The notes beneath the pieces were generated by a model. It saw only the letters and a list, made by a program, of their open reading frames with translations. It made no database searches and had not been told where the DNA came from. Position numbers and translations under genes: made by a program. Positions 46,101-56,814 of a stretch of DNA of 64,000 bases are shown piece by piece. How positions within the stretch are numbered: the stretch's first letter is position 1; every line of letters starts with the position of its first letter. Source of the stretch: Allium sativum (Eukaryota; Streptophyta; Magnoliopsida; Asparagales; Amaryllidaceae); the NCBI GenBank assembly GCA_030737875.1, contig CM060915.1:899189177-899253176 (forward strand), written 5' to 3'.

Positions 46101-48047
46101 AACTTATATCTATTCTGAAGATATGAATGTTGTTGGTCAAGATCTGAGAGGTAAATAGAATACCCCAACTTGAACGACTTAATGATTATCCAAGGACGGT
46201 ATTAGTTTATGAACGAGAGGAGTTATGAGAAATATAAATTATGATTTCCGTGAATGATTTTTGTAAACTGTATTAGAAAAAATTATAAATGGAATGAATG
46301 ATTTTGAGAATATTCTTATTCGATAATAAGAAGTAAATGTGATATTCCAAATAATGGAAGATTTATAAGAATTTAATTAACAGATAGTTAATTAAAGAGG
46401 CTAAATGATGTTGGGTACTGAATCAGTGAATCCATTTTATTTTTATGGATGGATGATTGTTATTTAAATTTATTTGATAGTTAAATAACCGACTATCAAA
46501 TCTAGCCTATACGCTTATTGGTACAGAATGACCGAGATCGAATTTATATCCGAAAACCATTCCGACCAACAAATACGTGGAAGATGTTAATTGAAGATGG
46601 AGCAATTGAAGACCGTTGATCTCCATGAGTGAAAGAGTTACTTGTTGAATTTTCTGGTCTGTTCCACCAAAGCTATAATGACTTGTGATTCTATTGTAAT
46701 TGAAATCTACAGATTGCAACGACTTCTCGCTACTGATCTATTGGGCGATTCCTATATTGGATGTAGTAGGAGGGTGCCTTCGGTTCATCCTGTTCCTGGA
46801 TGACTTGTATGGACGAGTGTCTAACAGAGTATTTCCAAAGGAATCACATACATTGATTTCTTCAAATGTACTAAGTTGATGGTGGAGAAGTGCACATTCT
46901 CTTATCAATTTGAGTATTTTTGTGGACATCAATTATTGACATCTAGCGGATCTGACAATGTGGCATTCAAAGTGGATGAAGATGTAATGTAGTGACAGAT
47001 AAGCTTAACCTTTGGCCTCATCAACAGGGAAATGACACAAAATCGGGTAGGTAACATGGCTATGTGGGTCGCACACATCAAAAGGGTATATCATTACCTG
47101 ATCTGGTGAAATCAAATGCCTTCAGTTGCCCCCTTTTATTTATGTATGTATGATATCGGTTCGGTTGGCTGGCGCCCAACTGTGGTAATGATATATTCGG
47201 TACTCTCAAAGTATAGTGAGGAGTCGGTCATGTTTAGCCTGGGTTGCAAGATTTTCTTGTTGAACCCCAATGTATTCATCACCAGAGGTACCTTGTCGGG
47301 AAGGTGGTCCCATACGTTGTCAGGAAATCCATTGCCCAATAAGTTCCTGCGGTTTTAATTTTATACTGTATATGTGAAGCGTGAGATGTGAGCGTTTCGC
47401 TGGATTGATATTTATTTATATTTAGACACTATCATAATATCTGAGTAATATTGTTTTCAAAAATGTTTTGGTTATCTTAAGGTAAAAACCATATGTATTT
47501 ATGTGTGGATTCAGTTTTATGATTGTCCTTTTCTTTCGAAAAGGTTTTGACGTTAAAATCAAGTTGTGTGATACCTTTAAACTTATTGTGTTTTTCTTAC
47601 TCTGGTTCACCCGACTGATCCGACATTTTTAAAATGCTCGGGTTAGACTGAGTTGTACAAGTTTAGGTTATCGGATTCTTTGAAGAGACGAGCTGGAAGA
47701 GTTCCGACATATGATATTATATATATTCCGCTTTGTGATTGTATATAATGAATGATTATTATAACTGTCCAGATATGTGATGTATTATGATGATTGTAAG
47801 TATTTTTGTTAAAAAAAGCTCTCAGTAAAGATTTATTTCTATATTATATTTTGTTCCGCCACGATGTGAGATTATGTTTGTAATGTGTTTCTTCTTCTTC
47901 TATTCTAATAATTCTTTCTTTCTTACCTCATTCTCTAATATTCATTCTAATAACTATCTGGTGAGTGTTCGACACTTGGGTTATGACAAGGAATACGGGT
48001 TATTGTATTATTGTCATACTTCGGGCGTCGAATTCTTTTTGTCGGGT
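43104..48047 (+). mobile_element. Element E, third segment
   Basis: AT-rich, about 4.9 kb, mostly featureless; no retroelement protein recognised. A minus-strand open frame of 160 codons (43597 to 43115) is the longest here; it has no recognisable domain and no homologue in F. GGTTATCTTAAGGTAAAAACC near 47470 resembles GGCTATTATAAGGTAAAAAC in F's LTR tail. It ends GTCGGGTCGTTACA at 48047, next to D's gag. Confidence 0.65.
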
Positions 48048-48345
48048 CGTTACATGGCATTAATGCACGAGGAAGATAAGGCCGAAAAGAAAGAAGCTAA
48101 GTTGAGGAAACACAAAATAAGAAAGTGTGGCCCAAGAAAGAACAATAGGAACAAAAGAAGGGCGGTAAGAATGGCAAAGCTCGAGATGAGAGGAAATGTC
48201 ATCATTGTGGATGAGAGGATCATATGATCAAGGATTGCAAGAAAAGAAAGAACACTTGTTTTCATTGTAGAGAGGTCGGACACTTTTCTAAGGAGTGCCC
48301 AAAGAGGGAAGGACAGGGTCAAAGGACCGGATCTTCTAGAGGGCA
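48048..48345 (+). pseudogene. gag: Element D gag, second part
   Basis: Resumes with MALMHEEDKAEKKEAK, then a frameshifted lysine-rich linker. First knuckle CHHCG-stop-EDHMIKDC (48198-48240) has lost its conserved Gly to a stop. Second knuckle CFHCREVGHFSKEC (48258-48299) has all three Cys and the His. The frame then slips before QVHALMAS. Confidence 0.85.
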
Positions 48346-48780
48346 GTGCATGCTCTTATGGCTAGTGCGCCGGATAGAGGTAGGAAAGTTTCCGTTAATG
48401 GTTTGATTTCTCTTTCCAACCATCCAATTAGAACTCTTTTTGAATCTGGCGCTTCGTATTCTTCTATATCTGATTCTGTGGTTGAGTATTTACACCTTAG
48501 TACTAATATGGTTTTGGATCCCGTTGTTGTCTCAAACCCCATTGGGGGTACGGCTCATCTATCTATGATTTGTTGGGGTTTGAGAATATCTGTGTTAGGC
48601 GTCGTGTTCGAATGCGACGCATATGTGCTTGGGTTCATGGGCTATGGTTTGATTTTAGGGATGGATTGGCTTGCCATGTATATTGCCATTCTGGATTGTG
48701 AGAAGAGGGTCGTTAGACTTTTGACTTGCCACGGGAGGACCCTCGAGATTTCTTGTGACCCTAAGGGGTTTGTCATGTTT
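48346..48780 (+). pseudogene. Element D protease
   Basis: Open throughout: VHALMASAPDRGRKV, ISLSNHPIRTLFESGASYSSI, ISVLGVVFECDAYVLGF, MGYGLILGMDWLAMYIAILDCEKRVV. The active-site triad reads ESG instead of DSG (near 48430), so the catalytic Asp is replaced by Glu. Frame continues into RT. Confidence 0.85.
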
Positions 48781-49640
48781 AGTTTCCTAGAGTACCTTGA
48801 TGCATCTATCGATGATCTACAATTTGTACCAGTAGTCTGTGAGTATTCTGATGTTTTGGAGGAGGTTAGGGGACTATCTCCGAGGCGCGAGGTTGATTTC
48901 CCCATATATTTGGTGGATAATGCAAAGCCAGCTGAATTGCCTGTGTGCCACATGGAAACAAGAGAAAGGAGGGAGCTCAGCAAGCAAGTAGAGGAGCTAC
49001 GTGAGAAAGTGTTTATTAGGTGAAGAATATCTGAATGAGGTGCTCCGGTTGTATTCACAACTAAGGCGGATGGCTCTCTTTGCTTATGTGTGTATTATAG
49101 AGAGTTGAACAAGCTCGCTAAGAAGAATAGACACCCGCATCCGAGGATAGATTATCTGTTTGACCAGTTTTTTGGTGCACCTTTTTTCTCTCAGTTAAAC
49201 ATGGCCACGGGGTTTCATCAGTTGAGGGTGGCCGAAGATAGTATAGACAAGACCGCTTTTAGAACTCCAGATGGTTTCCTAGAGTGGCTCGTTATGCCTT
49301 TTAGTTTGATGAATGCACCCGTCTATTTTGTTGATCGGATGAGTAGGGTGTTCTAAGAGTTTCTAAATAAGTTCGTTATGGTCTTCGTTGATGATATCTT
49401 GATATTCTCGAAGAGTGAGGAAGAGCATGCCCAACGTTTAAGGGAGGTTTTGAAAACTCTCCATGCGCATCAACATAAGGCGAAGTTCTCCAAATGCCAT
49501 TTTTGGAGAAAAGAAGTGAGATTTCTAGGGCATGTGGCCTCTAAAGAAGCGATAGCAGTAGATCCCACAAAGGTAGTTGCAGTTCAAATTGGCAGATCCC
49601 AATGAAAGCAACGGAGGTGAGAAGTTTTCTGGGGTTAGAA
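48781..49640 (+). pseudogene. Element D reverse transcriptase
   Basis: [39 protein letters not shown], stops at 49021 and 49036, CVYYRELNKLAKKN (Asp to Tyr in VDYREL), FFSQLNMATGFHQL (first catalytic Asp replaced by Asn), LEWLVMPFSLMNAPVYFVDRM, a stop at 49354, then MVFVDDILIFSKSEEEHAQ (49375-49431) with an intact FVDD box, and [23 protein letters not shown] followed by a frameshift at about 49590. The substitutions mean the enzyme would be dead even without the stops. Confidence 0.88.
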
Positions 49641-50160
49641 AACTATTATAGGAAATTCAATAAGGATTTCGCAAAGATCTCAGCCCCACTCACCAGGTTG
49701 ATGAAGAAGAATTTGATGTTTTTGGGGCTAAAGATTGTGATGTGGATTTCCAGCAATTGAAGAGGGATCTAACAATAGCCTCAGTCTTGACCTTGCCCGG
49801 TGGAACAAAGTTTTCACAATATAAACCGATGCATGTAGTATAGGGCTTGGTGTGGTTCTGATGCAAGAGGGAAGGGTAGTATGTTATGGGGGTAGACAGT
49901 TAAGAGTTCATGAGAAGAACAACCCTACCCATGACTTAGAGCGAGCTGCCATAGTATTCACGCTTAAAACTTGGCGCCATTATCTACTTTGAGAGAAGTT
50001 CGACTTGTACATCGATCATAAATCTCTCAAGTATTTGTTCTCGTAGAAGATCTTAATTTGAGGCAACAATGGTGGATGGAGTTCCTAGCGTCTTATGACT
50101 TCGAGATTGCTTATACCCCTGGCAAGGGTAATGTGGTGGAAAACGCATTGAGTAGGCAGA
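49641..50160 (+). pseudogene. Element D RT connection and RNase H
   Basis: LENYYRKFNKDFAKISAPLTRLMKKN, then frameshifts near 49725 and 49805. RNase H pieces [20 protein letters not shown] and VHEKN-PTHDLE are in frame with each other; the [10 protein letters not shown] block reads [26 protein letters not shown] closes the domain (Ala-Asp to Glu-Asn change). Heavily broken. Confidence 0.8.
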
Positions 50161-50404
50161 GGGTGGCTTAAAGTCCTCTATTTGTGGAGAGGAAAAGCTT
50201 GGAGTTTATATTGACTTTTTATTTCAGATCCTCCACCGAGGTTAAAGCTAATTTGTTGGCGTCATTAGAGGTGAAACCTACTCTATTGCATAAGATAGGG
50301 ACTTCGTAGTGAGAGGACCCACAACTATTAGATATCTTGGATAGACTCAGTAAAGGGAAACTTCTAGTCACCTCAATAGATATTCCACAAATGATAGAGG
50401 ATGG

Positions 50405-51330
50405 TTGCGACGAGATGGAAGGCTTTGTGTTCCCCATACTGGGAGCCTGTTAAAGACAGTCCTTGAGGAAGCCCACCATTTCAAGATGACTATACATCCA
50501 AGCAGTGATAAGATGTATAGAGATATGAAGAGGGTTTTTTTTTGGGCTGGGATGAAGCAAGATGTGACAGAGTTTGTTTCTCACTGTTTGGTTTTCCAGC
50601 GAGTCAAAGCTAAGCAAAAGAAGCTCGGTGGTTTACTTCATCCTTTGGAGGTCCCATAGTGGAATTGGGAGAGCGTCTCTACGGATTTCATTGATGGTTT
50701 ACCTAGATCAAGGAAAGGCAACACCAACTTTTGGGTTATAGCAGACAGACTTACTAAGAGTGTTCATTTCATTCCCGTTAAGAGTAAGAGGACGACAACA
50801 TGGTTGGCAGAAATTTACATTCATGAGATAGTCCGTCTTCATGGAGTACCTTCCAGTACTGTAAGTGATCGTGGCCCCATTTTCACCAGTGTGTTTTGAG
50901 AAGCTTACAGGAGGCATTAGGTACACAGTTTTGTATGAGCACCGTTTATCACCCACAGACCGATGGACAGACAAAGAGAGTGAATAGTGTCCATAAAGAT
51001 TTTTTAAGGCTGTGTGTCCTAGACTTCGGAGGGACTTAGGAAGAACATCTTCCTTTAGTAGAGTTCACATGCAACAATAGTTTTCAAGCTAGTATTGGCA
51101 TGGAACCCTTCGAAGCGTTGTACAGACAACCCTGTAGGCCACCAACTTGTTGGTGGGAATCTACAGAAAGACTTCTGCTTGGACCGGATACGATTAAAGA
51201 AAGTTCAGAAATGATTGATCTTATTAGAAGACGCATGAAGACAGCTATGGATAGGAAGAAGTCCTATGCAGATAAGAGACGGATTGACATTGAGTTTGAG
51301 GTGGGAGACATGGTCTTCATCAAGGTATCA
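50405..51330 (+). pseudogene. Element D integrase
   Basis: Zinc domain EEAHHFKMTIHPSSDK with CLVFQRVK (second Cys replaced by Phe). Core: TDFIDGLPRSRKGN (first Asp), VIADRLTKSVHFIPVK, EIVRLHGVPSSTVSDRGPIF (second Asp kept), a frameshift near 50898, then VYHPQTDGQTKRVNSV where the catalytic Glu is Lys. After a stop at 51039, FEALYRQPCRPPTCWWEST and MKTAMDRKKSYADKRR are open. The stretch 50161-50404 is the frameshifted linker. Confidence 0.85.
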
Positions 51331-51720
51331 CCTTTGAGAAATGTGGTTCGCTTTAGATCTGTAGGTAAATTAGCACCATGATTTTTAGGCCCATTTCCCA
51401 TAATAGAAAGGATTGGCCAAAGGGCCTATAGAGTAAAGCTACCAGAGAGATTGTCCAGCGTTCATGATGTTTTCCATGCTTCACATTTACGGAAGTGCTT
51501 GCACAGTACTGCAGAAATAGTTGAGCCGAGTATGCTTGAGGAAGTAGAGGTGGAACGGAAGGAGACAGTTAGGCGAGTTCCTACCCGTATTCTTGTATCA
51601 AAAGTTAAGAAGCTATGCAATCGAGAGGTCAAGTTGATGGAAGTTCAGTGGGGAGATAACCAAGAAGATGCAACTTAGGAGACCGAAGACAAGATTCGCC
51701 CTTCATACCATTTCCTTTTC
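51331..51720 (+). pseudogene. Element D GPY/F module and chromodomain
   Basis: KLAP-stop-FLGPFPIIERIGQRAYRVKL, VHDVFHASHLRKCLHS, then the Tekay-type chromodomain VRRVPTRILVSKVKKLCNREV, KLMEVQWGDNQEDAT-stop-ETEDKIRPSYHFLF. Same order as in B, confirming lineage. Confidence 0.82.
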
Positions 51721-52321
51721 ACGGGTATGTTCTTTACTTTCTTTTCAAAGCTTCTATTCATGCTTGTTTCTACCATTTAAATTATGTCCTATCAATCGAA
51801 TCTTCGACCTTTAGGTAGGAATCCCATGGATGTAAACATGTGTTTTGAGACATGTTATGTTTGATGGATGCAAGTGGATGCAAGTGTTTGCTAGTGGTTA
51901 ATCGTGGATGCATATATACACACATTAGGCACAAGATCGTCTCAATCACTCTCATATTGCATATGGATGTGTGTTCATTTTTCTTCTTTTATGGATGAAA
52001 GTGGGTGTATCATCATATGGATGTTGCATTTGGATGAATGATTTCGCACACTTATAGAACTTACATGTTATCATAGGATTATCTACATACATGTTGGATT
52101 CATGGCTTTAGCATACACTGCATTAAGGAGGTTGACTGAATCAGTAGACCGCCTTTTTTCGCATTAGTATAGAGACATACACACACACACTTTTGCATAT
52201 GTTCATATAAGCATTAGGAATTTTTAAGGACAATGGATGCTAGTGATTGATGAATGAGTAGATGGATGTTAGGATATACATCCCTCTTAACTTGGGGATT
52301 TCAGGGACGAAATCCTTTAAG
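51721..52321 (+). other. Element D 3' untranslated interval
   Basis: Counterpart of 17461-18060 in B: GGATG-rich words at 51835-51915 and 51958-52040, an (AC)n run near 52186-52198, and CAGGGACGAAATCC before the polypurine tract. No gene seen. Confidence 0.7.
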
Positions 52322-52331
52322 TAGTGGAGAA
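52322..52331 (+). other. Element D polypurine tract (mutated)
   Basis: TAGTGGAGAA before TGTAACACCCCG; compared with A and B one G of the GGGG run is T. Confidence 0.8.
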
Positions 52332-55238
52332 TGTAACACCCCGTAATTTATAGCACATTAAAATGGTAAATTAAATAATATTTAATTAAATATTGGAAAT
52401 TAAGTAAAATGGACTGCGCCATTGTGTTCGTCTTAGAATTCTGCTTAATATAGACTTCGAGATGCATAAAATGGATATCATATGAAGAAGTTATTAAGGT
52501 TAGAAGTTTGTATACGCGCAAGAGAATTATATATAAGTAAATTAAGCCCAGAATTTCAAATAGTTCGAAAATCAGAAGCGGGAAGTCTGGGAGGGAATTT
52601 GACCCGTTGAGGGTCGACATACCCTAAGGGTGTCGACCCATGGGTCGACACCCCCTCCCCCCCTCCCCCCCCGATCCGGGCGAAATACATTTACACGTAT
52701 GTAGACTTGTTTTCTGACCAGATTCGTAAATCCTAGATTATAAATAAGACCCCATTTTCATTGTTTTTTCATTCTAAAACAATGGAGAACTAGATGCTGC
52801 CTTTACCTAGATTGAAATAGCCTTTCTTCTTCAGCAATCAAGTCACTCAAGTTTAGAGACATGTGATTCAACATCTGCAATTACTCTTCTCTATTTCTTA
52901 GATCCAATCACAGTGAGTCTACGTTATTTTTAGATCTAAATACTTAAAATATATTTTTAACACGACTATAAATTGGATCTAATCCTATAACTATTTGAAT
53001 ATCAGATCTGCAGATCTGCCATAACCTATGTATCTAAGTTGATCTTGACATGTTATAAACTGGATCTAAGCTTGTGGCTAATTGAATCATGTCAGATCTG
53101 TCATTATTTGTATGTGTAATTCACCGATTAGATCTTATCATGCCTGTTAATGTTCATGTTACTATGCCTAATCAGTTCTATTATCACATGTCATCAGATC
53201 TTTTCTTATATGCCTATCTTGTCATTATGCCCAATTTAGTCATTATATGCTTATTTAGTTGTTATGCCTATTCCTGTCCTTATATGTCCATCTTGTTATT
53301 ATGCTTATTTCTGTTCCCTTCCCTTCTTCTTTTTCCTTTTTATTTTAAAGCCTGGCTACCTTCGAGCCTAGGCATACCGCTGAAATATGCAAACGTGAGA
53401 AATTGGGAACAAGGGGGAAATGTTAAAATTGGGGCGTAACCTGTATTGGGAAATTTGGGCGTAAATGGAATGAAATAGATAAATGTTGATTTGGGGCATA
53501 AATCAAATTGTGATTTAGATCTTAATTTGGGGAATATGGTTAATGATGAATATGACTTGGAAAAGAGGCATGAAAACACATAATGAAATAGCGATAATTA
53601 TTAAATAAAGAATGAAATGCCTAAAATTACAGTAATAAGAAACTGTAACCGCGCTTAGACACAAGTTTAGATTACACTTGTGGTAGAAGTCTGCCCAAAC
53701 CCGCCCGGCATATCTGGCGGCCACAAGTGTGAATCTAATGTGAAGGGTCTAAGTGCATAAAAGTGACAGTGCTAAGACACGAGGTTAAGTCTAACTTGTG
53801 GAAGAAATCTGCCTGGACCCGCCCGACATATGTAACATCCACAAGGTGTAGGCTTAATGAGGGAGGTCTAGCGCATTATAACCATAAATGCATATGGTAA
53901 TGTACTTGTAATACTTAACCTCTTTGAATCCATAAGGACTACATGAACCAGTTAACTTGAGTACGGGTTAAGTAAGCTTGCTTGAATCAGTTGGAGGGTT
54001 AAGTAAATCTTGGGTTGGTGGGTAATATCTGTATATATATGTAGGCCCACAAACTTAACCTGTTGGGGTTATGCGAACTTGAGAAACCAGTAGGCATAAC
54101 CTATGGAAAACCTAGTAGTGGGGATACAAGCATAGGTGGAAGTTTGTATCATCTTGTATATGGGACCTATATTAGTCAGTAACCTACATCGGTATCAAAT
54201 GGGAAACCCCGAACTAGGTCGAGGTCAGGGCACGCTCACTGGGCTGGTTGTAAGGGGTCACTTGAGAGGACGTGTGGATAGTGCATTCCGACAGGGTCAT
54301 GTGCGTGCATGGGTCCGGACCAGGGAGTATTAAGACGCCATGACATCTGTAAATATGGTTGGGCATTTTGTTTGTATCGGGGTTGCTACTTTAGGAAGGA
54401 TACATCCTACTGTCGGGCCAGCACATGGTATCTACGACGGTTAGGGAGGCGATCGATTGGGGTAGTAATTAGGGTACATCTAGTCACGTCTGCTTAGGAG
54501 CCTATTATTATCATTTGTGGATAACACACATAAGTTCTGTTGGGGTACCTATATTGTATGGGGTTAAAACCTCTCACTAGAAGTACACTTAAGTCTACCA
54601 TCTTATGCTTATTAGGATCATCATGTTACAATTATACTAGTATTGGTGAGGAGAAAGAGAAAAGTCATAGAGAAGCGCATTACACGTCCTATTTATTTTA
54701 CCATGTTTACCTTGTCATACCTGCCTTATATGCTATATCTCTCTTATCCAGTGTGTATGCCTGTCATGATACTATTACTTATTTATATGCTAAAAGTAAC
54801 TGGACTCGCCAGACTTTATGTCAGACCTATTTTATTTCCTCTTCTTTCTCTTCCGTTCCCCCCAAGTTCCCAGGGTGTGAACACTCAAGCTTGATCAGGA
54901 TTCTGCTTTCATCCTGCTTGGAGCTACTTAGATGTACTACTAGATTTCGTATCTCTTTACTATGGATATATTTTGGGGATTATGCTTCTTTTCTTATTGT
55001 ACTCTGATGATTTAAGTACAAGACAGAAATTTTAAGTTGATGTACTGGGTTTTATGTATTTCAGACTCATGATGTAACTCTGTTTTGAACTATGATGTTT
55101 TCTACTAAATAAAAGTTTTAAATTCTGCTGCTATTTTATATCTGTCTTGTAATGTTTCTATTTCTGTTTACCTATAACGGTTCACGAAACTTAATGCATT
55201 CTCTTAGCATGTGACATTAATGGATGTGGGGTGTCACA
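52332..55238 (+). mobile_element. Element D 3' LTR
   Basis: Pairs with 22747-25643; 2907 against 2897 bp. GTCGAC cluster at about 52613-52655, TATA box 52739-52746, and end TGTCACA next to TTGGG. A C-rich tract (about 52646-52672) has grown next to the palindrome cluster. Confidence 0.9.
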
Positions 55239-55244
55239 TTGGGG

Positions 55245-55335
55245 GTCGACCGCACCTGGATTGGGTCAACCCAATAAGGGTCGGGTCGACCCTAGGGTCG
55301 ACCCAGTGGTAGGTGGGTTGACCCATAAAGGATCT
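55245..55335. promoter_or_regulatory. GTCGAC palindrome cluster, A 3' LTR
   Basis: GTCGAC at 55245, 55285 and 55297, plus GGGTCAACCC and GGGTTGACCC variants. It lies about 120-210 bp before the TATA box. D inserted at its left edge. Confidence 0.5.
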
Positions 55336-55455
55336 GGCTGAATCCTAAACTATGAACTTGGATTGTTTTATGTCTGTATTCATGCTGACTAATCATGACA
55401 TGTACAGTTCAGATTTAAAACCTAGACCTATGGGTTGATGTTGGATATGTAACTC

Positions 55456-55463
55456 TATAAATA
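55456..55463 (+). promoter_or_regulatory. TATA box of A 3' LTR
   Basis: CTCTATAAATAGACGG, downstream of the palindrome cluster as in LTRs C and D. Confidence 0.65.
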
Positions 55464-56242
55464 GACGGATTCCCTCATTCTAAGAAACACACAATTTCTT
55501 CACCTCTTACTCTGCCTCTCAATTATTCTGAAAATTATATACGCATAATGGGGGAATGCTGATAAAGATTGGATTAAACAGAAGCAACATCAAGACTTGC
55601 ATACATACAACTTGGATTGAACTAGAATTGATGTGGCCTCATGTTATATACATATTTATCTTCACCAAGACAGACTGTGAGTTACAGTTTTTTATAGATC
55701 TGATTTCTTAAGCCTTGAACACGATTGTTAAATGAAATTGGCTAAGATTTACAGTAAAATAAATATACCTGATTCACTGTTATCACCTATGCCATTATAA
55801 TCTATTATATGCCTATATAATTATTATGCTTGTGATATTGCAAGTTATGTACATACTTGTGATGTTAATTAAACAAGTCATGCATGCCTGTAATATACCT
55901 GCTTGTAATGCTTAAACAAATTATACACATGCCTGTAATGCTACTAAGACATGTTTGACACATGCCTGTGATGTTGGATAAATAACAAGTAAAACGAATC
56001 TATCTTCCTTTTCCCATCTTTCTATGTTTATTTGCAGTCCTATATACCTAAGTGATTCTATTCTTCTCCCTCTATTTTCTTTTTATTTTACGCCAAGCCT
56101 AAGTCTTTAGAAGCCTAAGCTATACCTAAATATGGTGTACATATAGTTGAGGCAATATTGGATGACATAAAAAGGAAGTTAGGTATATTAATTAATTGGG
56201 AATGATAGAATATGCACATGTTAGGCTTATAGTGATGTGTAT

Positions 56243-56814
56243 GCCTGTGTAGCTTATGCCCTGCTATTACCCCACCATATCTCCGCTATATCGTATAGCG
56301 GATTTCTACCCCTACGCTATTTCCAAATAGCTTCTAAAATAGCCTTTCCGCTTTAAGCCCCGCTATATTCCGATATTCCCGATATATCCCATTATTTCAG
56401 CTATATTCCGCTATTTCTGCTGTATCTTATGTAAAAGAAATGAATTGAAGACGGACATTTTCACATTATAAAATCTATAAAATTGGTGTGTTAGTAGAAT
56501 TTTTTTGATATATATTTTTCAGACTAAGAAATACTATAATACTATATTAAATATAATCAAACTAAATTAGAGTTTAAATTTATTTACATATATTTGCATA
56601 TATTTTTATTTAAAATTAAGAATGTACTAATTATAACTAAATTAAATGTTAATTTTCTATTTATTTATCACTTATATATTTGTAAACCAGTAAATACAAG
56701 TTTATATGCTATTTTAGACTAATCCGCTATATCCCGCTATTTCGTCGCTTTATCCCCACTACAACTTTTTGCACCTCCGCCGCATTGCATCCGCTGAGTT
56801 CGTTAACTGCACCG
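56243..56814. mobile_element. hAT-like MITE with CCGCTAT subterminal repeats
   Basis: 572 bp present in the 3' LTR of A and absent from the 5' LTR at the matching point (near 672), with GTGTAT on both sides (56237-56242, 56815-56820). Both ends are dense in CCGCTAT/ATAGCGG-type words (56290-56410 and 56728-56760), a style seen in plant hAT MITEs, while the middle is AT-rich filler. Only six bases of the flanks agree, against eight expected for hAT, and the inverted termini are weak, so the superfamily is tentative. Confidence 0.65.

Larger units (their letters stand above)
26467..48047 (+). mobile_element. Element E: ~6.3 kb LTR-only (solo LTR) element, host of G and F
   Basis: Begins TGTAATGTCCCGTATTTTTGG and ends CGGGTCGTTACA, a TG..CA pair, between the two halves of D's gag. 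After removing G and F, three segments remain (26467-27606, 30118-30299, 43104-48047), about 6.27 kb. No primer site, polypurine tract, pol or second LTR is visible, so it is best read as a solo LTR. The first ~600 bp resembles the LTR of F (for example AAATCCAGATTTCAT, TTATGTCCAATT, AATAGTCGCTATGG, GACCTCCGTTT), so E and F are related families. Flanks AAGCG and TGGCA do not match, so no clean TSD survives. Confidence 0.7.
22747..55238 (+). mobile_element. Element D: Tekay-like Ty3/gypsy element, split by E
   Basis: LTRs at 22747-25643 and 52332-55238, primer site, gag, pol, chromodomain and polypurine tract. It is inserted in A's 3' LTR with TSDs TTAGG and TTGGG (one mismatch). The element is about 10.9 kb once the 21.6-kb E insertion is removed. 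Coding capacity is lost: frameshifts, stops, and substitutions at catalytic positions in protease, RT and integrase. Confidence 0.9.

Noticed and set aside
54540..55007. 155-codon plus-strand frame in D's 3' LTR
   Set aside because: The 5' LTR counterpart (24976-25301) is split into shorter frames, and it lies across the LTR pyrimidine tract, with no domain.
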